Origin: Chromera velia
Lineage: Eukaryota; Sar; Chromeraceae
Direction of reading: 5' to 3'
DNA: 12,310 nucleotides
Assembly: GCA_018398765.1 (NCBI GenBank)
Contig: JAHBMJ010002891.1
Span: 2,433-14,742 of the forward strand
A program made the position numbers and the translations under genes. Shown in pieces: positions 7,140 to 12,310 of the stretch; within the stretch, counting starts at the first letter, position 1, and each line of letters opens with the position of its first letter. The notes below the pieces were generated by a model, which saw nothing but the letters and a program-made list of their open reading frames with translations, had not been told where the DNA came from and did no database searches.

Positions 7140-8312
7140 GACAACGAAAAATTATCATCGTCGTTCGGTCCCCCATGCCTGACACTCGTATGGTTCGATC
7201 TGCCTCTCTCTCTTTCTCTCGCTCCTTTCCTCCCTCCCTCCCCCGCTGTGCATATGTCCCCCCGACCCCACCCCACCCTACTGAAGAAAAACTCCATTGA
7301 GTGAGTGATGCCTGCCTGCATCGTGTGCTGTCCCCTGTACTGTAGCGGTACTGTAGCTGTCCTGTAGCGGCCGTTTTGAGAAGTCACGTGATCGAATCCC
7401 AACCCCGACCGTGCGTAAATTACTTTTCATTTCTTTGCGTGTTACCCAGCACAGGGCAGAACGGATCCCGTTTTGTTCATCTATCTGCAATCGTGTGTGA
7501 CGACACTCCTTTTCTTCCCTCTCGCAGAACTGCCTGTAGTTTTCGCACAAGTGGCGTCACTTTTCAGCCAAAAATCATACAGACGCTTGCAGGAAAGAAA
7601 AAGAGCGAGGGGAGGGAGTCATGGGGGGTGGAACGAGAGACTTGTGGAAAGCTCAATCTGAGCAAAGCTTCAGAAATGAAAACAAAAGGACCGCGGAAAA
7701 GGGAAAAAGTAGATTCACGAACAGACGCACCGCACCGCCAAGCGGATAGATCAAAGAGCTACAATCAGTCCGACTTGGTGGTCTCGCGCGCGTGTTCTTC
7801 GCTTAAGGTTCGGATTGAGCACTCATAAAGAAAGAAAGAAATCGTTGAGTAATCGAATGAAGGAAGGAAGGAAGGAAGCGATCGACAGCCTGGATGGATG
7901 GAGGGATGACCGATGCAGACAGACGGAAACTTTAAGGCAGACAGACAGACAGATCTGTTTTTCCTACGTGCCTTCTGCTTCTTTTCCGCTTCTAGAACTG
8001 AGGACAAAAAATGACAGGGGTGTGACAAAAGGGAGGGGAGAATCGTTGTGGTTGAATTAATCCTGTGTGCACCTGAACAAAGACTTTTTTTACCCACTTT
8101 TCCACATCTGACTCCTGTAGCCCCATCTTAATGCGCAAGACGCCGACAGTCTACCTGACGGAAGAAATTTTGTTCGTAGAGAGGGTCAAGGGCGACTGGA
8201 CTGGATGAAAAAGAACGAACAGAGTCCTGGAACAAAGCACACCGACGCCGTCCCTCTCACTTTTGCGTCCGTTTTCCTTCCGCTCGATCGTTGAAACTGG
8301 TTGTTTCACGAT
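7140..8312. other. Intergenic, no gene recognised
   Basis: The stretch contains the triplicated 11-bp motif and short repeats: GAAA (about 7826-7839), GGAA (7860-7878), GATG (about 7889-7907) and CAGA (7937-7953). Open frames up to about 150 codons have no family resemblance, start at non-ATG codons or run through repeats. Confidence 0.5.
7339..7371 (+). repeat. Three tandem 11-bp units (CTGTAGC core)
   Basis: ACTGTAGCGGT, ACTGTAGCTGT and CCTGTAGCGGC follow one another without gaps, with two or three differences between neighbouring copies. A partial unit (CTGTA) precedes them. Confidence 0.8.
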
Positions 8313-8337
8313 TGAACGGCTTTTTTCGTTGTTCATG
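8313..8337 (+). repeat. TGAACGGC-T-run motif, copy 1
   Basis: TGAACGGCTTTTTTCGTT then GTTCATG. The ends (TGAAC/GTTCA) can pair around the T run. It matches copy 2 for the first 17 bases and again at TTCATG. Confidence 0.7.
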
Positions 8338-9280
8338 CCATGTGTTGAAGCACTTGAGCGCTGTGTGACAGCACGCGGCTCCTGCATGCATCCATTTACA
8401 GCTCTTCGTGAGTGCTGCGCTCAAAGTATCGTTTCGGTGTTCTTCGTGTCTCGATCATCAAAGGAAAAAAAAAGAGCACAGAGAGAGAGAGCCCTCNGGG
8501 GGGGCTGAACAGAGAGAGTTAATTGTCGTGGCAGGAAGGAAGGAAATGTCAAGGAAGTTTTTGGGGAGAGAGGAAGGAAGCCGGTCCAAGGTAGGTGCTT
8601 TCTTTGCGTGCGAGTCAGCTGACACTTACCTAGCGCATGCGCCACTCATATCCTGTCACATATCCACTGACTGATTTCGCCCTTGTGTCTCTTGCGATGG
8701 TGGCCAGCCGCCCTCTCTCTGTACTTTGCTGGTGCGAGGCTGCATGAACCGTCCTTGCGATTGCAAGCATGATCTTCCCTTCCCTTCTTTCCCTTCTCAC
8801 TCCCCTGACCTGAAAGTTCGTGAGTGCATCCGAAAAGAGAGATAGATGGATTCCTCCTCTCTTGAGCACTGCTCTTTCCTCTTTCTCGGCAAGTCGAAAA
8901 CAGATGTTTGTGAGTGCGTGCGTGCAGGTGTGCTTGTTCGTATGTGCGCGCATTCAATGTGTCCACCCAAACCGTTTGTGATCCCTTCCCTTCATGTTGT
9001 TGGCCTGTCAACCTGAAGGAAGGTCCATATGTTGCTGTGTAAATATGAGTGGCGTGGGGGGATGGATTCCGCCTAGCTGATTCTTTCTTTCCACCGCACA
9101 CATTTGAATTCCTACAGGACATCTTTTGCTCCTCTTCCGATGTGGCTCTTGCAAGCGTGATCTGGTCGTGTAGGAGTGCGAGCGAGCGAGCGAGAGAGAG
9201 AGGGTTCATGTGCGTCTTGCTGGCGCTGGATGCAGTGAAGACCGGGGGGGTGATGACACTCTTCGATTGCGGTTCTTTCA

Positions 9281-9445
9281 TTCGTTCTTCCTTGCTGCTC
9301 TTCTGTCTCTTTCTTCCTTGCTTTCCTTCTTTTCCTTTTCTTCGCTCTCTCTCCTTCCTTCTTTTTCTCTTCTTTCTTCTTCTCTTTCTTTCCTCCCTCT
9401 CTCTCTCTCCTTCCTTCCTTCCTTCCTTCCTTTTCTTTTTTTTTC
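9281..9445 (+). repeat. C/T-rich tract ending in (TTCC)n and a T run
   Basis: About 165 bp of almost pure pyrimidine on plus, including CTTC, TCTC and TTCC units (last array about 9411-9432). A long homopyrimidine stretch could form triplex DNA. Confidence 0.9.
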
Positions 9446-9612
9446 ATAGTTGCCTCAGATTCGTAGGGTTTCTGTCTGCACGCGCACGCAGCTGTACGTT
9501 GCCGGTGCAGCTCCCTCTGGCCAGTGAGTGAGAGTCAGAAGAGACCGTGAAGAGCGTGCAAGCACTCCCTCTCTGTCTTCTCTTTCCGTTCGTTTGTCCG
9601 AAATTCGACACC

Positions 9613-9636
9613 TGAACGGCTTTTTTCGTCTTCATG
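9613..9636 (+). repeat. TGAACGGC-T-run motif, copy 2
   Basis: TGAACGGCTTTTTTCGTC then TTCATG, same strand as copy 1 and 1,300 bp away. No other long similarity is obvious around them. Confidence 0.7.
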
Positions 9637-9725
9637 TCATTCTATTAATCGTACTTTTTTTTGCCTCTTGCTGCCCCGATGCTTCCGTTTTTCTGTTCGT
9701 CCGGGGACATCCGCGGACGGCGGAA

Positions 9726-9744
9726 TGAACGGCTTTTTTTGTCG
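9726..9744 (+). repeat. TGAACGGC-T-run motif, copy 3
   Basis: TGAACGGCTTTTTTTGTCG, 113 bp from copy 2, with one extra T or a C-to-T change after the T run. Confidence 0.65.
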
Positions 9745-9848
9745 ATCTATCTGCGTTTTTTGGTTGCTGCATGGTTGCATGGAAGGGAATTCTGCCGCTG
9801 TGGCTCGATCCAGCGAGGTCTCGCTCCTTGCGTTCGGCCTGCATGTCT

Positions 9849-9853
<5 letters not shown>

Positions 9854-9883
<30 letters not shown>
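9854..9883 (+). repeat. (TG)15 microsatellite
   Basis: Thirty bases of uninterrupted TG. Confidence 0.95.
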
Positions 9884-9885
<2 letters not shown>

Positions 9886-10255
9886 TCTGGCGCTGCTTCG
9901 TCGTTTTATCGGAGTGATTACACGCTTCCATCGCGCGCAAATGTTCGTGTCTCGTGTAGCTCGAGCATGTATTTCTTGTCCGTGAGTGCATCTGCATATG
10001 CGTCTGCTGCTTCTGCCGCTCGCTGTCGATGGGGCTGGTGGCAATCACGCCAACCCCAAACAAACAAGGAGCGAGTTGTCTGGACTGATCGACTGTCTCT
10101 TCTCGACTCGATGGTTGGTTGAGGCGTGCATGTGAAATACAGACAGACCAATGGATGGCTTCACGCACCTTTTCTTTCTCAATGCTGCGTTGTCTCCGTT
10201 CTGTCGTTGATTTTTTGTCAGTCAAGAGGGAGGAGTTCTGATTGAAATGCATTTT

Positions 10256-10273
10256 TGAACGGCTTTTTGTGCC
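10256..10273 (+). repeat. TGAACGGC-T-run motif, copy 4
   Basis: TGAACGGCTTTTTGTGCC, with a shorter T run (five). The same orientation as the other three copies. Confidence 0.6.
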
Positions 10274-10483
10274 TTTGCACTTCACTTCGAATGATGTCAG
10301 AATTGCATCCATTGGCAACATTACCCCTACCTGCTTGTTTTCTGTGCCATGCATGGTCATGTCATGCAGTCTGCATGATAGAGCTTTGATAGTTCCGACC
10401 TGTTGAATGCGTCCTTTATCTGTCTGCAAAAAACAAAAAAAAGCAATTAAGCCGAGAAGAGGAGGTGTCTGGATCGAGGAGCC

Positions 10484-10753
10484 ATGAAAGAGGAGAGCGA
10501 AGCGGGGAGTCGTGAGGCTCTCTCACTTGATCTGATGCATTCGCTCATGCATTCTTCACAGAACGTTGGTCGGTCTGTACGTTGGGTAATTGGATTAGTT
10601 ATTTATTCATTTATTGGATTGGTGGCATTCTGTCAGTGGATCGAGGACTACCCGAGCGAGTTGGAGTACAAGTGCATGCGCTTTGGTGTGCAGGAGAAAG
10701 TCAACTTCAAATGGAGCGAATATGAAGGCGTCCGATATTCTTTTTTTTTCTGA
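10484..10753 (+). CDS. Weak candidate small ORF with one hydrophobic segment, 89 aa
   Basis: I do not recognise this frame. It starts at an ATG in a fair context (GAGCCATGA). The Ser/Glu/His-rich N-terminus (about 1-30) is followed by one hydrophobic stretch (VRWVIGLVIYSFIGLVAFC, about 33-51). The tail has acidic and aromatic residues and ends FFF because of a T run just before TGA. The hydrophobic part arises from an A/T-rich patch with repeated TTATT/TTGGATT, so it may be chance. It could also be an exon fragment. There is no neighbour or homology support. Confidence 0.12.
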   Translation: MKEESEAGSREALSLDLMHSLMHSSQNVGRSVRWVIGLVIYSFIGLVAFCQWIEDYPSELEYKCMRFGVQEKVNFKWSEYEGVRYSFFF

Positions 10754-11060
10754 GGAGGCGCAAAAGGGGCAATCAATCCGCTGGATGGGGACACCGTCTC
10801 CCTTTATTACACACTGAACCTGCTCTCTTGTGCCTCCCTCATGCTCTCTCAGTGCCTGCATGGCACTGAGTCACACTGAGTGACTCTGACTGGCCGACAG
10901 TGCGTGTCTGTCCCGCTCATCTGATGCCGCTTTCATTGCATCTGCCGGACGGCTGACGGATCGAAAGATCGACTCCCGAGGGGCAAAAAACAGCCAGGAG
11001 AGCGCCGCGGCTAAGTCGGTCACAAAGGGAGAAAAAGCGCCGTCTGAAATGAAATGCATT
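10754..11060. other. Intergenic, no gene recognised
   Basis: Apart from the hairpins at 10848-10886 I see no gene. The composition is still like the sequence to the left. An 11-mer, TGAAATGCATT, at 11050-11060 also occurs at 10243-10253. Confidence 0.4.
10848..10886. repeat. Two overlapping perfect hairpins
   Basis: CTCAGTGCC (10848-10856) pairs with GGCACTGAG (10862-10870), giving a 9-bp stem and 5-nt loop. GAGTCAC (10868-10874) pairs with GTGACTC (10880-10886), a 7-bp stem. The hairpins share GAG, so they exclude each other. The centre holds TGAGTCA, the consensus for Gcn4/AP-1-type bZIP factors. Confidence 0.75.
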
Positions 11061-11569
11061 GAAGAAAAACAACTGGAAGTAAATAGGAAGAAAAGCGTTT
11101 AAAAACAGTGAAAGAAGTTGCGCTCAATTATAACTCTGAAAAAAAAACATCCAATTTTAGCGTCAACATATATAAGTAAGAAGTTGACGACAGACGTCGA
11201 TAATCGCCATCGGTTTTTTTCTGCTCTAGACAAATTATTTTTTTTTTCTTTTTTTTTTTTCGTGTTATTTTTGTTAACTTTTTGAATTTGTTAGTGTTAC
11301 TAGTACTAAATTTATTTAAATGGATAGGGATCTAGATAATGATTTAAACCGGATTTTAGTCTATATTTTAGTTTTATAAAAACGTCGTTCTTACTATTAA
11401 TTATTTTTGGTTTTAAGGTCCTTTTCCAATTTATTTCAAGCGTTAATTAACCAATAAACAAAATTCATAATTAATTTACAATGTTGAATAAACTAAATAT
11501 GTTTGCTTAACTTTGCTACTAGGTTTGCTAAGCCAACTGTGTTCCTAGCTAGTGCACATAGTGACCATG

Positions 11570-11619
11570 TTTGATTTGATTATATTTGATTTGATTTGAT
11601 TTGATTTGATTTGATTTGA
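11570..11619 (+). repeat. (TTTGA)n pentamer array
   Basis: Two units, an interruption (TTATA) and then seven perfect units (11585-11619). On the minus strand it reads (TCAAA)n, about 365 nt downstream of the stop of the edge ORF. Confidence 0.95.
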
Positions 11620-11624
11620 GCTTC

Positions 11625-11669
11625 AACCTCAAATATTTGATATTTGAGGTAAGATTTGAGGTTAACCTC
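11625..11669. repeat. Strong inverted repeats with alternative pairings
   Basis: ACCTCAAATAT (11626-11636) pairs with ATATTTGAGGT (11640-11650), a perfect 11-bp stem with loop TTG. AACCTCAAAT (11625-11634) can instead pair with ATTTGAGGTT (11654-11663). GAGGTTAACCTC (11658-11669) is a perfect 12-bp palindrome. Confidence 0.85.
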
Positions 11670-11982
11670 TTAGGGTTCCTCACTGAGTCACTGACTTACT
11701 GTCACTCTGATCATTTTTCTCAAATTCTCATAACAATAGTTATCAGAACATTTCTGATATGTGTTTCAAAAATTTAAAAAAATATACATAAAATTATAAC
11801 TTATCAGTTCCATAAAAAAAATATGCCTGTGTGGCAGTGTATATACACTAGTCACTGAGACTCACTCTAGTACTAATAGAGATTAAGAACGTAAAATTGA
11901 TAGATTTGAAATTACATATGACTTTTTGTTGATACGATAAAGTTAGAGCACGTACCAAAATTGAAGTGACAATCACTCAGCT

Positions 11983-12310
11983 TTATGGCACTTCCTTTTC
12001 TTCTTCTTCGTGATCACTTTCTTCAATGTGAATCGAATCGATCGGTGGTGGGAGCTGCTGAGAGCTTTTTCTCTGGCTTTTCAGCTTTCCAGGAGTGGGT
12101 GCTCCTGGGCTTCTATTCGGTTGCGGAGAGATGACAACGGGGTGAGACGGAGAACCGCGCACACGTTTGCTATTGCTGTTAGTGTTGGAACCGTCCTGTT
12201 TCTGGGTAGCTAAGCATCCAGAGTTGGTAAGTTCGGCTACCTTCTGTGCCACACCAGGGCCGACAACAAGCCCTTTGTGTTGGAGGTAAATATAGAGAGG
12301 TCGGTAGCCT
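11983..12310 (-). CDS. C-terminal part of an unrecognised protein, open at the right edge
   Basis: The frame enters at the window end and stays open for 108 codons to a TAA at 11985-11983. The peptide starts GYRPLYIYLQHKGLVVGPG. It continues with a Ser/Asn/Lys/Pro-rich, probably disordered stretch containing basic patches (SKRVRG, GKLKSQRK) and ends in an acidic tail (IEESDHEEEEKEVP). I do not recognise the family. The tail could belong to a nuclear or nucleic-acid-binding protein or an element-encoded protein; this is a guess. Base use is mixed and differs from the GC-rich PiT and GDT1 exons. The ATG must be outside the window, and an intron cannot be excluded. Confidence 0.5.
   Translation of the reverse strand, partial: GYRPLYIYLQHKGLVVGPGVAQKVAELTNSGCLATQKQDGSNTNSNSKRVRGSPSHPVVISPQPNRSPGAPTPGKLKSQRKSSQQLPPPIDSIHIEESDHEEEEKEVP

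Larger units (their letters stand above)
8338..10483. other. Repeat-rich intergenic stretch, no gene recognised
   Basis: The stretch contains the motif copies listed, a GA run beside an unresolved base (8480-8505), a GCGA/GA run (about 9178-9203), a C/T-rich tract (9281-9445) and a GT array (9854-9883). The longest frames (8646-9281 and 9632-10429, minus) run through repeat or low-complexity sequence and show no domain. Confidence 0.5.
11061..11982. other. AT-rich island
   Basis: The sequence turns abruptly A/T-rich, with oligo-T runs near 11213-11261, almost no CpG-rich words, and none of the GT/GA microsatellites that fill the rest. It holds the TTTGA array, strong hairpins and TGAGTCA-like motifs. 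No ORF of note lies inside. It may be the 3' flank of the minus-strand frame that ends at 11983, part of an inserted element, or DNA joined from another source. Confidence 0.65.

Noticed and set aside
6846-7402. Lys/Glu-rich (plus) and Phe/Leu/Ser-rich (minus) frames
   Set aside because: They only exist because the GAAA tract has no stop codons in these frames.
7376-7412. tRNA-like B-box word GATCGAATCCC
   Set aside because: The flanking bases do not form a T-arm stem, and no A box or acceptor pairing is found at the right distance on either strand.
8646-9281. Minus-strand frame of 211 codons
   Set aside because: Its composition looks like random translation, with no recognised motif, and it runs across a GA microsatellite.
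9632-10429. Minus-strand frame of 265 codons
   Set aside because: It runs through the TG array (His-Thr repeats), has no domain or hydrophobic pattern, and spans two copies of the dispersed T-run motif.
1-12310. CRISPR array, bacterial operon, rRNA or mobile-element transposase
   Set aside because: Repeats are microsatellites without regular spacers, the genes are intron-containing and eukaryotic, and no transposase, integrase or reverse transcriptase motif was seen in any frame.

Overview
The window looks like nuclear DNA of a eukaryotic alga with a secondary red-type plastid. A photosynthetic stramenopile is my best guess, and a chromerid or similar lineage is not excluded. The reasons are GT-AG spliceosomal introns, many microsatellites, and a GDT1-family protein whose N-terminus reads as a signal peptide followed by a Phe-led transit peptide (TATA|FVHASP, similar to the ASAFAP motif). 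I cannot name the species.

Two genes can be assembled confidently by hand. On the minus strand (416-1953, incomplete) is a GDT1/UPF0016 cation/proton exchanger. Exon 1 (1953-1135) carries the targeting region and the first E-x-G-D-K-T repeat. Exon 2 (640-416) carries the second repeat and ends at a good donor. The last exon is not visible and should lie left of base 1. On the plus strand (2781-6674) is a complete six-exon gene for a PiT/SLC20/PHO89-type phosphate permease of 641 residues. It has both family signatures and a hydrophilic central loop of about 230 residues. Five introns (278, 366, 458, 342 and 524 nt) interrupt it, and all exon phases agree.

The two genes are divergent. Their start codons are 827 bp apart, and the space between them is an unusually palindrome-dense probable bidirectional promoter. 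Both proteins move ions across membranes. The GDT1 protein is probably plastid-targeted and moves Mn2+/Ca2+. The PiT protein has no visible transit peptide and probably takes up phosphate at the cell surface. Co-regulation is an inference from layout.

From 6675 to about 11,060 I see no convincing gene. The stretch holds many microsatellites, a triplicated 11-bp motif, one weak 89-codon ORF with a hydrophobic stretch, overlapping hairpins, and four same-strand copies of an unexplained motif, TGAACGGC followed by a T run. At about 11,060 the base composition changes sharply to AT-rich until about 11,980. This island has a TTTGA pentamer array, strong hairpins and oligo-T runs. It is followed at the right edge by the C-terminal part of an unrecognised minus-strand reading frame (11983-12310), open beyond the window. 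The island plus ORF could be an inserted element, a different gene with its 3' flank, or an assembly join. I cannot decide from sequence alone.
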